Of a stretch of DNA of 64,000 bases, positions 45,902-57,974 are shown piece by piece (position 1 is the first letter of the stretch; every line of letters begins with the position of its first letter). Both the position numbers and the translations under genes were made by a program. The notes below the pieces were generated by a model. It did no database searches and was not told where the DNA came from. It was given only the letters and a program-made list of their open reading frames with translations. The DNA comes from Dioszegia crocea (taxonomy: Eukaryota; Basidiomycota; Tremellomycetes; Tremellales; Bulleribasidiaceae), in assembly GCA_001600615.1 (NCBI GenBank), contig BCKK01000001.1:2523039-2587038 (forward strand), given 5' to 3'.

Positions 45902-48431
45902 CTACGAAGTTTTCCGCGGGCTCGGGTCAATCGTCCGAGTAGCATCTTGGTACTGCTTTACCATCTCATCTGTGACCACGGCGCGGTTCTGCCATGTCAG
46001 TGCGCGATACGATGTAGAAGTCGGCTCTGGCCAAAATCAACACCTGTCCCACTCACTTTTTGGAACTCTGCAACCACTTCCTGCAGCTTCTTGATACACG
46101 TATCCTTCATCTCCACCGTACTCAACGTACCCGCGCGATAATCCTAGGTGAGGATCAGCATCAACACACCCACAAGCCTTAAGTCACTCACCCGTGCCAA
46201 TCCCTCCATGACCTCATCGCTATCCTCAAAGAAGCTCAAGTACTGGTACGCAACATCCACATCTGGATCACCTCCCAATCGCTTATGTTCCTCCTGCGTC
46301 GCTCGGCCGCCCGAGAAGGCATGTGACCTGATCTTCTTGTGGATCTTCTTGGGGTCATCCGTCATGAAGATTGCAGTGTTTTCGTTCGAAGCGGACATTT
46401 TGGTCGTTGCGCCCTGTAGAGCAGGAAGGAATTTAGAGTGGATTAGGCAGGGCTTTTGATAGCCTAGCTTATCGGCAGCATCGCGGGTGAGGAGGAACTA
46501 TAGATCAGATACAGCGCCGTCGTTTGTACTTACGTATGGGTCCTGATCTATCGCGCATGGAATCAGACATGGGATGTCTGTCCGGTCGCCAAAGATCTGG
46601 GGGAACGAGTTGGAGAATGATGGGCAGGCCTGGATGGCGGCAAAGTGGTACATTCCGATGTTGTCGCTGGGGATCAGCATGACTTCAGGTGAAGTAGCAG
46701 AATGACATACGAGTCTCCGAAGCCAAACACATTCTTGCTCTGATTCAAGGTTACAGTCTTCGCAAAGAGCACAACGTTCTGGTAGAAGGTGCCACTGTAG
46801 CGGGTTAGCTAAATTTCGGAAGGAGCAGCAGTCCGTGGGACAGACTCACCCCATAGCGATACTGTCCTGGAACACATATGTCTTTTCCAGCAAGAAACCA
46901 CAGGCAATAATATCCTTGATGTTGTCCACCGCCATTCGCTGATAGTGCTTCAATAGGTCGATAGGTTTCTTGCCCTTGATCTTCTTCAACATCTCGGCTT
47001 GTTTCTTGACATCGCGCTCGAGGAGGTATTTCTCGTCATCTGGACGATTATCAGTTGACGGTCCCTTGCGTATATCCATGATCCCAACTTACCGGTAATC
47101 TGGATGACAAGGGGCACATTGAAGACTTTTTGCAACCAACTGGTGATAGCGTTAGCTTGGGCGCACATCCACTGCCACAAACAAAGACTCACGCAGTGAA
47201 CATGAAGGGTATCAAGTGACCCATGTGCATGGAATCTGAGGAGGGCCCCCGTCCAGTATACAGGTAGAAGGGTTTTCCTTGTTCATACCGATCAAGAATG
47301 GTGTTGAGGTCACTAGGTCACGGTCAGCTTGAGATATCGAAGCATACTTCGAAGGTTTAGCTCACCGGTGAGAGAAGAAGGTTCCCCGTCGCAAGAGCGG
47401 ATGTGGCTTCTGACCTGTGACTTTCTCGAAACGCGCAAGGAGCTCAGGCGAGATTTTGCTCGCGCCGAACTGGGCAACGATCTTATCATAGTTGCTATAC
47501 ATCATCAGGTCTGTTCCGAGGTGCCATATCCCCAGACCTGTAGCTGAAGTAAACTCACATTCCCAAGTTTTTGCCTGTGGCATCGACTTCGCCCTCTACG
47601 TCAAATGGGGTGATTTTCTGCTCTCGAGCAGCCTCGGTAGGTTTGCCTTGCTCAGATTGTTCGGGCTGCTCAGATTGCTCCGGGATAGGTGGAGGGCGAA
47701 CGATACTTGAGGCGTCGCTGAGAGGATATCAGCATCTCGTCTCGTCTCATTCGTCCCTCCGACACCTCAGACCAGATACTCACACTCTACTCGCATTTCT
47801 CGAATGCGTCATTTTCCCCGTCCTGACCGCCTCGGGAACCTCGTCGTCCAACTTGATTTTGTCCCACTCATCAGGTGTCACTCCTTGCGCCTTGGCCTTA
47901 GCCTTGCCCGCCTCCTTCGCCTTGGTGCCCTCGGTCAACACCTCTTCCCCGTCGCCCGCGGCGCTATCGTCCGGCCCAAAGATCCGCTCAGGTTGCGGCA
48001 GCTTCATGTGCGCCAACATCTCGGACAGCTGCTCGCTCATGCTTTCAGACCGGGTCTTGCGGCGCGCGAGCGTGATGGCTTCGGGTTCGGGGCCGGAGAT
48101 GTCGCCTGTGCCCTCAGATTCGGGTAAGGGGGCTGAAGCGGAATGACTGGGTGCGTGAGTACAGTGTGTCATGCAAGAGGAATTTTGCAGATTGATCCTC
48201 GGTAGAGCGGCAGCACACGAGGAGGTAATGGCCCGCCACTTATGTTCGGCAACACTCGCACAGAGGATCAGGCTATGCTTACTCTTTCGCACCCCTTGGA
48301 CCGGTAGGCAAGTTCAGCCTCAATCCCGTCGGCGCGGGGAAATCCATCTTGGACAAAGTTGTAGCTATAGTCCCGGGGGTCATAGCCCCGCTATTGGCGC
48401 GGGTATCGGGTGTACCAGGGGTAAGAGACAT
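45902..48431 (-). CDS. WRS1: Tryptophanyl-tRNA synthetase, long copy (B) with novel N-terminal extension
   Basis: Twelve exons: 48283-48431, 47784-48146, 47559-47717, 47366-47494, 47193-47312, 47093-47139, 46850-47039, 46711-46794, 46534-46666, 46192-46497, 46057-46143 and 45902-45988; 617 residues. The catalytic core matches copy A, with HMGH at about 296-299 and KMSAS at about 491-495. It is preceded by ~190 residues not found in copy A. First is a Ser/Thr/Pro-rich part ([15 protein letters not shown]). Next is [32 protein letters not shown], an amphipathic helix pattern. A Glu/Lys-rich stretch follows, and then [17 protein letters not shown]. No WHEP or other known appended domain is seen. 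Phase is continuous through all three leader exons, so I read it as one protein. An internal Met ([10 protein letters not shown], about residue 160) could give a short form. Confidence 0.9.
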
Positions 48432-48809
48432 GGTCCTAGTGTGTTGAATAGATTTAGAGGGTAGATGGATAGATGCGACTCAGCCACGCAACAGCCAAAT
48501 ACTCGCAACGCGTTTAGGCACGCGCGTGACGTGGCATTGAATATTGAGGCTTAACCTCAGCGCCAGCCTCGGCCTACTCTTCGTCGAGCTCGTCGAGGCT
48601 TGCTCAGAGGATATGTATCATGAGTTGGACCAGCTCGACAATGCCAGTGTACGAACCCGTATCCATGATAGTATTGGCCGGTATGAACATTGATGTACGA
48701 GATTCCAGCCTATTTCCTCCCCTCTTCGCAGGCCACATTTGACTGTTCTGTCTGTCCTTTTCGCCTTTCCACCAAAACACCTTCAAGAAGACTTTCATGG
48801 TTTCCACAA
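48432..48809. other. TrpRS B promoter and GSY 3' spacer
   Basis: About 380 bases between two minus-strand genes. No other feature is recognised. Confidence 0.45.
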
Positions 48810-51580
48810 TCAATGCCCATTGCCATTCGCCACATTGCTCAATGCCGCATCCGCCCTCTCCAGATCCTTCTCACTCAATTTTCTGCCACCCGAAGGAGTC
48901 GCAGCGCCCGAGATGGCCGAGCTGAGAGAATCCGATCGGTGTCGGGGCTTCATGACGAGGGGGAAGGGGTAGTTGTTGTCTTCGTCTTCATCGTTGATGC
49001 CTTTCCAGCCTAGGAGTCATCAGCTTCAGCTCTGTTGAAGAAGTCGACCTGACGTGTAGACTCACTCTTGGCACCCATGTAGTCTGACGTTCCGAGGTGC
49101 TCCATCTCCTCAGTCAAAGTCGCGTAATCACCGGGGGTCATCATGCCGGACTTGTACCTCGGGCTTCCGGGCTCCGAGAGTGGTGCGCCGACACGCTTGA
49201 CGCCGGTGAAGTCGGGTTCTTCGTCGTCGAATGAGTCGGGGTAGGCGCGGCGCAAAGCCAATTGACGCGCCTTGACGTATTCCAGACCAAGCGACTTCCA
49301 GTCCAATAGCTCGGACAATCGCTCAGTTCGGTTACGCTGGTTGATACGCTGTCGTCGAGATTTAGTTACGAACGACATCAATTGGCCGGTCTGTGGCATC
49401 AGCTCCGACCTGCATCACGTTGATAATCGCGCAACTCACAAGCTGGTTCACCGACTCCTCGACACCCTGGCTTCTTCGGTCGACAATGTAGCAACCGTAG
49501 TCCTGTTTAGTCAGCTTAGTCCGTCTTCGGCTTGTGTCCACTCACATCGGGAGTCTCGAGTAAGTCCTCCATGAAGCAACCGAAACCAGACAAGTTAGTG
49601 GTGATGTTGGGAATACCCATGACGGTGCATTCGGCGGGAGTGTACCCGAAAGGCTCGTCTGCCGAATTAACCAAGTTCAGGTCATCCAATAACCAGGACT
49701 ACTCACAGTACGAAGGGAAGACACCCATGTGGCAACCTCGGACAAACTCCTCGTAATCCAAGCCCAAGATGGGGTTGTTACTGTTCAAGAACTCTGGGTG
49801 GAAGATAATCTTGACTCGGTCGGAAGGTCGGTTGAAGAGCTGGACCCTTCGGATCTGGTTCAAAATTGGGTCGTTGGCATCGTCAGCCATGTTGTGGGTC
49901 GTAACGGGCGGGAGCGAGTTTCGCTTGAGGGCGAAGACTCTGCGCTTGAGCAGGATCTGGTCTTCCTTGCTGAGAAGGGTAGCTGGGTCGGGAACTTCGG
50001 TTCCGTGCTCGCTGTATTATCAGCTTCGGTGCCATTCTGCGGTCAACCACGAACTTACCCAGAGTACCTCGCGGCGTGCTCGAATATCCTCTTGCCGACT
50101 CTGGCAGTGACCTGAGCGACAGTCTCCTTGAGCTGTGCAGTGACGGCCTGACCCTTGAGCGCCTCGATGGTGTACGAGTTGGTCGCAGCGGGCATGATGA
50201 TGAAGGCCACAACGGTGGTCTTGGAGCCAGCGTTTTGCAGTCGGTGGTTGAGACCTGCAACATCAGTCAGTAGCCCTAATCATAGGCATGAAAATTCTAC
50301 TCACGGGCAAGGGACTCGATGAACATATCCACACCCTTGTTCCTGTACTCGTATCGTCCCGCAGTGAAGAGGTAAATGGTGTTCTCAAGGTCAAAGTCGT
50401 AGTGACCGTAGAAGTGACCTCGGATGAAATCGTTGATCTTCTCCTTGGCTTGGACGTGCAAGTTCTGGAACTCGTGCATCGCTGCGAACTTGACGACGTT
50501 CAGACCGTTGGGCAGAACACCGTCTGACCCTGTAAGCTCTTGTTCGGGTTGATGTTCGATCACTAAGCTTACCAGGCTTTCGCTTGAGGAGGTGCTCCGA
50601 CTCAAATGCTGTGATGTGGGAGACAGTCGTAAAGACATCGGCGCAGTGGGTGGCCGCACGCTCAATACAGTATCTAGAAATCAGCTCCAATATACCCATG
50701 GTAAAAACTCAAATAGCTCACCGGTGGTAGATACCCCTCTTTCCTGCTTCGTGGTCGACATCAAAGTACTGCAAGTTGTTGTAGAAATCTACGCTTCCGG
50801 CACAGAGGTATCGGCCGAGTAAAGTAGCGTGGGTGGTGAAGATGGTCGTGACGTCGATATGACGCTTTCGGCACAAGGGGATGGCAAGACCAGCCTGCCA
50901 TTCGTGGAAGTGGGCAATGATGGCCTTGTCGGTCTCGCGAGCAGAGAACTGGACGTAAGCTCAGGTCCACGGTACCAATACTCTCGCCAACGACTTACCT
51001 CGCCAAGGAACCAAGCTACAATATAACCGAAGACGATCGTCTCGTTGGTTTCGTGGTCATTGGGCGGGGCGGGGATACCGGCCAAGTTCCAAAGATCAGT
51101 CTTCCACTCGTCCATCCTGGTCAAGTCAGCCAAAATTTTGCTGAGGTATGACGAAACCTACCGGTTGTAGCAACTTCCAGTGTCGAAGAGCAGTACTCTA
51201 GGAGCACCCTCAATGAGCCATCGGCCGTATACCCACTTGACACCGTGATCTCTCATCTGGATCAACGTGTCGCCGAAGGGAGTTCCGGGTTCACTGAAAT
51301 CATCAGCGTCGCCCTAGCGTGTTGAACGATAAACTTACACCTCCTCGCTTTCTACCTCCATTGGGGCGGACTTGTATGACAACGGACCAATCAAGACGAC
51401 TCTGCGGTCAATCAGCTAATGGCCTCAAATCGACGTTTTGTTCATGGCGACTTACCGGTCTCCAAACTCGCGAACAGTGACGGGGACCTTGGTCTTGATG
51501 ACGGTGTAGATACCGCCGACCTTATTGGCGACTTCCCACGCGCACTCAAAGAGTAGCGGGTTGTGGACTGATCGTACCAT
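48810..51580 (-). CDS. GSY1: Glycogen [starch] synthase
   Basis: Thirteen exons: 51456-51580, 51339-51401, 51162-51293, 50999-51116, 50722-50948, 50573-50673, 50305-50529, 50059-50254, 49707-50011, 49546-49658, 49440-49502, 49066-49390 and 48810-49009; 730 residues. It opens [27 protein letters not shown], the UDP-glucose-binding start of GT3 enzymes. Further blocks are [88 protein letters not shown], and the C-terminal [29 protein letters not shown]. An Arg-rich regulatory helix ([20 protein letters not shown]) that responds to glucose 6-phosphate follows. A Ser-rich tail near the end ([13 protein letters not shown]) is the expected kinase target region. It extends alpha-1,4-glucan in the cytosol. 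Confidence 0.95.
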
Positions 51581-52452
51581 TGTGATAGATGGGCGGGAGT
51601 ATAGGGGATGTGTAAGGCTGGGGTTGTCAGCTCAAGGTTGGGGAAGACGGTATAGGCTTGCTGGAGCTGAATGGATGTACGGGAAGGGGCCAGCAAATCG
51701 AGACTAGCAAATAGAGACAGAAGAGGACAACTCTACAGCCGAGATGAAGAGGATGATGAAGGGTTGAAGGAAGAGATTGAGCAGTAGACAGGGTAAAGGG
51801 ATATCCGAAACCGTTTTCTCCGCGGAAAATGGGGAATGTGTGTTCAGTTGGATGATGACGCCTCCTCGCTAAAGCAGAGCCCTATGCTCACCCATATGCG
51901 GCATGAGTAGCCTTCCCCGCTGTCCCAGCCTTCCCTGCAAAAGCTGGTAGATCACAGTGCAGGGTACCTTTCCGTCACCGACCATCCCTGTCCTTACCCG
52001 CCCCTTGGCCGAATGCGGATGTAGCCCCAGCCCTGCCCTTTCCCCACACTATCCATCCAAGCGGCAATTCCGCATCTCAGCACACCACTCACGTTTTGTA
52101 TTCTCTCTCGCTTTCGTGTATAAGCGACTGTGACTGATGACTTGATGTACACAGTGCGGGATGAGAGATGGATGCAAGAGAAGTGAGGTGCAACAGAGTA
52201 GCCCCAAGCAAGAGCCGCAAAAATACGTCACTTCCCCCCGCTTAGCCCCTGACGATTACCATTATTCCCCCATTGGGTAAAATGACCCCGCGGAGCTCGA
52301 CCGGAGCCACATTTGTGGCGCCGAGAATATCGCAATGGGGAAAGGGTTCAGCGCTGTCAGCCAAGCTCCTAGCTTACAGTCAGCATATGCAGGGCAATAT
52401 CATAATGGGTTCCTTTTTAATCTCGTTTCTCTACACTATGCACTCTCTACCA
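51581..52452. promoter_or_regulatory. Glycogen synthase promoter region
   Basis: About 870 bases between the GSY start and the RPN1 stop, both minus strand. CCCCT (STRE-type) words occur near 52001-52005 and 52246-52250; stress elements would suit a glycogen gene, but such short words also arise by chance. No gene is seen. Confidence 0.35.
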
Positions 52453-55400
52453 CTAGTCTTCCGCCGAGTACGCCTCGTTCTTCCGCAAAATGACAAAGTT
52501 CTCCAATACAGTCTGGTAAGGGAAGAACTCGTTCGTGCCCAGCTCGGCTCTCTCGCCCGTCCCGATCCGCACAGGTGTTTGATGCGTTTGGAACTGTAAT
52601 TATTAGCCAATGCCACACCATGCTGGAAGCGCAAATACTCACCCCGCTGATCCCGTGCCTCGTCCCTGCCAGTCCGACGGTGTTCACAGCCTGTCCGACC
52701 CTGATGGTGACTGGCTTCTCCTCAATCTCTTCGTCTAGCGTAATCAGGAATTGGGGGTACATGGCGGTGACGAGCCAGTACAACATCCAGTGGTGTTTAC
52801 CAAGAACGACTGTGCTCGTCAGCGTGGCGTCCTCAGCGAGCGACATTCAAACTTACATGATTTCGAGTCGGTGAACGACACCAGCACAGCCAAGAGACCG
52901 GCCACAGCAGGTCGGTGCATCACCTGGCGATCGTGGTAGAAGGGGTTAAGTCCGATAGTACCTTTACCCATGTGAACAAGGCCCTATGGTAATTAGTAAC
53001 CATTCTCTTATGCCGCTCAGACACTACTCACCTGTGCAATCCTGACCATGAACAGGGTTTCTGCCTCTTTGCTGTAGTAGCTCGACAGACCTCTCAACAG
53101 CTGCGCTAAACGCGCGTTGTTGGTTCCGGCGCCGACAATACCCATTGCGAGAATAGCGTTCTGAGCGACTTGTAGATCAGAGTCGTGAGAGTATTTCGAG
53201 AGTGTGTCGAGGATGGCTAGTTGGGGGTTGGAGGCGGAAAGGAGGGCAAGACCGAGGGGTACAGAAGCTCGAATAGGCTGATCGCCGTATGTCATCTTCT
53301 CTGGTCAGCACGTAATTCGAATGCAACCAACAGCAACTGACCAGATGCTGGAACTGCCTCAAAGCCATCTCACTCCCGATGTCTTCACCCATCGCAATCA
53401 GTGCAATACCGAGCGTCGCCACCGCCTGATGCTTGAGCGGCTTGGGCTCTCCCTCCTCAGCCTCGGCCTCTTCCTCCTCTTCCGCAGGCGCATCCGCCTC
53501 GCCTTCCGCCGTAGCCGTCGCCGTCGCTGCAGGCGCATCCGCAGCTGGGGCAGTCCCTGGAGGCGCTTCATTGACAGGTGCCGAAGCTGGCGCTCTGGGT
53601 CCCATCATTTGCGCCAACATCTCATCAAAGCCAGCTGGGCTGGTCGTGTTGACGTTGATGCCAGCACCACCGCCCTCGCCACCGGCCTGTGCCTCACGCG
53701 CAGCTTCAGCAGACTCGAACATGTTGACGTCCTCGCTAGTCTCGGGTGCGGCGGGGGCTGTCTCCGTCTTCTCCTTCTCCACCTTCTTGGTGGAAGCGTG
53801 CTCGCCGCAAATGTGGAGCATGTCCTGGATCTTCAGAACGTTGCCTGTTCCAGCGTAGGAACAGACATCGACGAGGCAGACGGCAGTTTCGGCCATGGGG
53901 TGTTCGATAGCGCGGAGAGTCTCGATAGTTGCGTCTGAGGCGTCTTGTGTTGCTGCCAATCATCAGCTTTCTGCACACCTGTGATGCCTCTCTCAACTCA
54001 CACAGGAAGATCAACCCCAGAGCCAAACCCATAAACACCGTCCACTCGCTCTCCAGCTGAGCCGGTTCCCGCTCCATAAGCGTCTGCAGAACAGCACTTG
54101 CAATCTCCCCATCTCCACTTCCGACAAAGACGAAACCTAGACCCAGAGCCGCCATTGCCGCAACCTCCATGCTGTTCGTCTCGTCCGCAACATGTGGCAG
54201 GAGCTTCTCCAGGATATCCCGCCTCTGGCTGCCCGCATACGCCATCGCAATACCGTTAATCGCCGCCACCTTCAATTCGGTAGATTTGGAATCGACGTGC
54301 TCCTCCAGTAGCGCAAAAGCCACATCGGGATCAGTCCGGATTGACGAGTGTAGGATACCCATAGCGAGGAAGGCCCCCGCTTTGATGTGTTCCTCTGACG
54401 AGTAAGAGTACTTGTCGATGTGATCGATCCCCGCCTCGCTATCCCAGAGCATACTCATCCCGATTGATGCAGTCGCGCTCTTCATCCCCTCCGCCTTATT
54501 CTTGTAGATCCAGCTGTTTCCCTCCTCGGCGCCAATCATGAGTTTGTCATTCCCAAACCCGGCATTGACAAAGGCGTTCACGAAGGTCGATGCGAGGTTG
54601 GCATTGGCTGATGTCACGTTGGCAGCTGTGCGGGTGGGTTCCAGGTGTTGTTTGTAGATGTCTTCGGGGGTTTTGGCAGTTTCGACACCGACGGCTTTGC
54701 CGAATGCGCGGAAGTGGGATGACAGCTTGACAGAACCGAGGCAAGCAAGGATGTCCTCTGGCTGTTCGGGACAAGGACCTTCGCCCTCTTGTTCCGACCC
54801 TTCCTCGGTGTGGACCCAGGATAGGGGGATGAGGGATCGGGCAAGGAAATAGGCGAGTTGTTTCTTCATCACACTACTTATCAGCCGATATCAAAAAGGC
54901 GCCAGTGACAGACTTACGGATTGCGTGGGGCGTCAAAGTACTTCCTGACCAACGTCCTGTCGTTCATCTGCACAGCCAGGGCGAGTGCTTCAGAATATCG
55001 ATCGTGCTTGGCGTAGATTTCTGCGGCAGTTTCGAGGAAAGATCGGTCGTCTGGGGGAACGAGCAAGGGCACGCATCTGACATGTCAGCTATTTGCCGAC
55101 AATGTGCTGGCGCAAGCGCAACTCACTGAACCATATACCGGCACACTCGATCATACGACTTTTCGTCCACTTTGCCCGCCAACTCCTCTATGCACTCTAG
55201 CTCCAACAACAAATCCACGGCATCCGCCTCTCCATTATGCTTCAGGAAGAACGCAGCGAGATCCAGACCGAGCTTTCTGAGCTCGTCGTGCGAGTACGAC
55301 TTTTTAGGCTCTTCATCCTTCTTTTCTTCACCTGCAGGGACAGTGGTATATTGCGAATTCCACTCCTCGCCTAGCTCAGCAGCAAGATGCCGGACGTATT

Positions 55401-56058
55401 CATGGCCCCAGAGTCCCGGATCTTCGGTGGAAGTAGACCGAAGGCGGTAAGTAAGGGTATCGCGTTTGCCGGTATCGGAGTAGGTCATGGCGAGGACGGA
55501 GAGGATAGAGGCGAGAAGTGACTGAGAATTAGCAATCGTCCATGGAGAATCGACGTACCCTCTCGGCAACGAGATCTTTGCTCCAGCCCTCGAGTATTCT
55601 GCCCATCTCCTCATAATGCGGTCGTAGGAATTTAAGGGGTTTGGGAACGCTGGTCATACTGCTCGTGCTCGTCCTGATGAGACTTCGGAGGGATTCCAGT
55701 GCGGGGAGGTAAAGTTGCTTATCCGATTCCTGCCCAATCAGCTCATCATCAGGCCCAAGTGGCAGACGGCATAGCTCACCTTCAATCGTTCAACAAGCAT
55801 TTCCAGCTCAGCCTGCAATTGCATATCTTCTTCGCTCTGCGATTCGTCAGCCTCCAGCACTTCTTTCAGACTCTTTACTCGCAACGCCATCAGTGAACTT
55901 ACGATATCCGGCACGTCCTTCTCCTCACCCTTCCCTTTGCCCTTCAGATCACCATTCGTCTTCTTCTCCTTATCCTCCTTCTTTTCGGGATCGCTGGAAG
56001 TGACGGCGATCTCAGAGGTGAGGCGATAATCCTCGCCATTTTCGGGAGGACCTGACAT
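52453..56058 (-). CDS. RPN1: 26S proteasome regulatory subunit Rpn1
   Basis: Eleven exons: 55903-56058, 55780-55836, 55559-55729, 55127-55521, 54918-55076, 54002-54873, 53342-53952, 53032-53298, 52857-52983, 52643-52809 and 52453-52593; 1040 residues, normal for the family. The N-terminus is charged, then [19 protein letters not shown] and [21 protein letters not shown] lead into a helical repeat body. The proteasome/cyclosome repeats appear as [51 protein letters not shown] and [17 protein letters not shown]. An acidic, Ala-rich insert with many Glu and Pro lies at about 700-790. The C-terminus ends [16 protein letters not shown]. Rpn1 is the base scaffold that docks ubiquitin receptors (Rad23, Dsk2), Ubp6 and Rpt1/2. 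The first intron (55837-55902) is 66 bases, in frame and free of stops. Confidence 0.95.
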
Positions 56059-56345
56059 GGTGGCGGAGGGTGGCTCGAGGGGAAGATTTCTTGGGGGTAT
56101 CGGTGGCGCTCTCTCTACTGTGCGACTGTGACAGAAGGCTTCTCCAGTGGCTTGTAGGGGGTTGTGATGTATGCAGATATGATGAGGTATGCGTTGAAAG
56201 GTTGAGTTCAGTCAACGCGTGGCCTCGTTTGGTTGAGGAATGACGCTGTCTTTATTCGAGCCCACCCATTTAAGAAGGTCCACCTCGACACGCCCACAAT
56301 CATCTATTGCATTCATACACACCCAACACTAACACTAAGCTCAGC
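56059..56345. promoter_or_regulatory. Bidirectional promoter RPN1 / SEC11
   Basis: A 287-base spacer between divergent starts. No proteasome-type GGTGGCAAA element is obvious. Confidence 0.45.
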
Positions 56346-57310
56346 ATGTTCCAATCAGAAATAGTCAGGCTGCGTAAGCTGGGCGTGCAGGGCGTGAGTC
56401 TATCCGGCCAACATTCATTCCAGCTCGAAGTCGCCCGGAAGCTCGAGGCTTAAGGCTCATGCCCTTCGCAACAAGCAACGCTTCTCAGTATGAGCTGACT
56501 CAAACAGCTGCTATTCCAAGCATTGAATTTCCTCTCAGTCATAGCTTCAGGCCTGATGATGTGGAAGGCGTTATGCCTGTTCACAAATTCTGAATCGCCT
56601 ATTGTTGTCGTCCTCTCGTCAGTCCTTGCTCTGCCCCATTAGCCTGAAGGTGCAAACTTAAAGGATGCTAAATATGCGTAGAGGGTCTATGGAACCTGCA
56701 TTCTACCGAGGAGACATCCTGTTTCTGTGGAACCCGGCGAATGTGCCATATGTCGTAGGAGACATAACGGTGTATAAAGTGTGAGTACGAGTTCCGTACG
56801 CTGACCAGAGATATGCGTTCAGTTGCGCTCGGAGCAGACCATACTGACTTCGCAGCCCCGGAAGCGAGATACCGATTGTACACCGAGTGATTGAATCACA
56901 TATAACGTATGTCTTTCGACTCCGTGGGGAAGAGAATAGCAGCTCAAGACAATGGCTGACTTTGTCAGAAATACTACCCAGCTCCTCTTGACGAAAGGCG
57001 ACAACAACGGTGGAGATGATGTACAGCTATATAACGGGATGGAATGGCTGGAGCGGAAACACATCATCGGGAAAGTGAGAGGGTGAGTGTGTGGTCCATG
57101 TCATACATAAACCGAGCTGATATCTCAACAGGTTCCTGCCATATGTGGGATACGTCACAATAGCCATGGTAAGTGCTGTGTTTGGAAACAGTTTCGCACG
57201 TCTGACACCAGTGCTGACGATGACAGAACGACTTCCCAAAGTTGAAATATGGACTATTAGGCGCTGTCGGGTTCTTCCTGTTGATTCAGAAGGAACACGA
57301 GCATGCTTGA
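56346..57310 (+). CDS. SEC11: Signal peptidase complex catalytic subunit
   Basis: Seven exons: 56346-56393, 56508-56617, 56682-56780, 56856-56906, 56969-57082, 57132-57168 and 57227-57310, encoding 180 residues. It is a type II membrane protein with an N-terminal anchor ([19 protein letters not shown]). The catalytic Ser55 lies in [12 protein letters not shown], His95 in IPIVHRVI and Asp114 in [11 protein letters not shown]; these match the Ser-His-Asp triad of the eukaryotic signal peptidase. A second hydrophobic stretch near the end ([15 protein letters not shown]) is usual. It removes signal peptides from proteins entering the ER. The gene is broken into exons too short to be seen as a long frame, but every junction keeps phase. 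Confidence 0.95.
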
Positions 57311-57974
57311 GGTTATGTATTTGGGATTTGGCACATGGTTGTCTTTCGCTCCAAGGAAGAGTCACGCTCACTCCTGACGTATAGACGAAGGATGACTTTA
57401 CTGATAGTCTAGCATTTTTATGGTGCTTGTTGGTGGTTCTAACTACAAGCCAACAAGGGAGCGCGAACCTCATTCAGAGCCGGACATTGATGCGCGATCC
57501 CGAGAGGGATCTGTGTGGCTGACGCATACCCGCCCTCCTTCAGCTCTATTAGCGGCTGCATAGCTCATGTATCCTCTTCGTCGAATGGAATCTGAGCCCG
57601 CGTAGTCGGCGGCGTGCGTTCTCGAACCCAATTTTGGCGTCCTTCCCCCTGGAGCAACTGAATCAAAGGACTAAGTCTTTACAGCGGGTGATCCGTCTTG
57701 CCCTCAGCTTGTTCAGCATGAGTATGACTCCAGTGCACCGTCATGCTCCTCCAGGCACCGGTCCACCTGTCCTCCGCCATTACGCCCACAAAGCCCACAA
57801 GCTTGCGCAAGGCGTCATCGGATATACCCGAACCTCCACTCCCGGCCCGAACTCGCGCCGGGTTCAAGGTGGAGGTCAACCTCGCTGCCGACCATATATG
57901 GAACCGGCACTGAGAGGTCTTCCCCCTCAACCTTCTCTGCCCTCACCTCCACCACCATTTGAGCAGTGACCAAA
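57311..57974. other. Spacer and promoter of the aldo-keto reductase gene
   Basis: About 660 bases between two plus-strand genes. An open frame at 57634-57969 has no family features and probably reflects composition. No RNA is seen. Confidence 0.45.

Noticed and set aside
47784..48431. The TrpRS leader as a separate small gene
   Set aside because: Both leader introns keep the frame into the catalytic core and no stop codon or terminator-like stretch intervenes; one fused gene is simpler, though transcripts should confirm it.
53321..53938. Plus-strand frames of 205 and 141 codons
   Set aside because: They are antisense to the Ala/Glu-rich insert of RPN1; repetitive composition explains them.
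57634..57969. Plus-strand frame of 111 codons before the AKR gene
   Set aside because: Low-complexity Pro/Arg-rich composition with no motif, ending 5 bases before the AKR start; most likely leader sequence.
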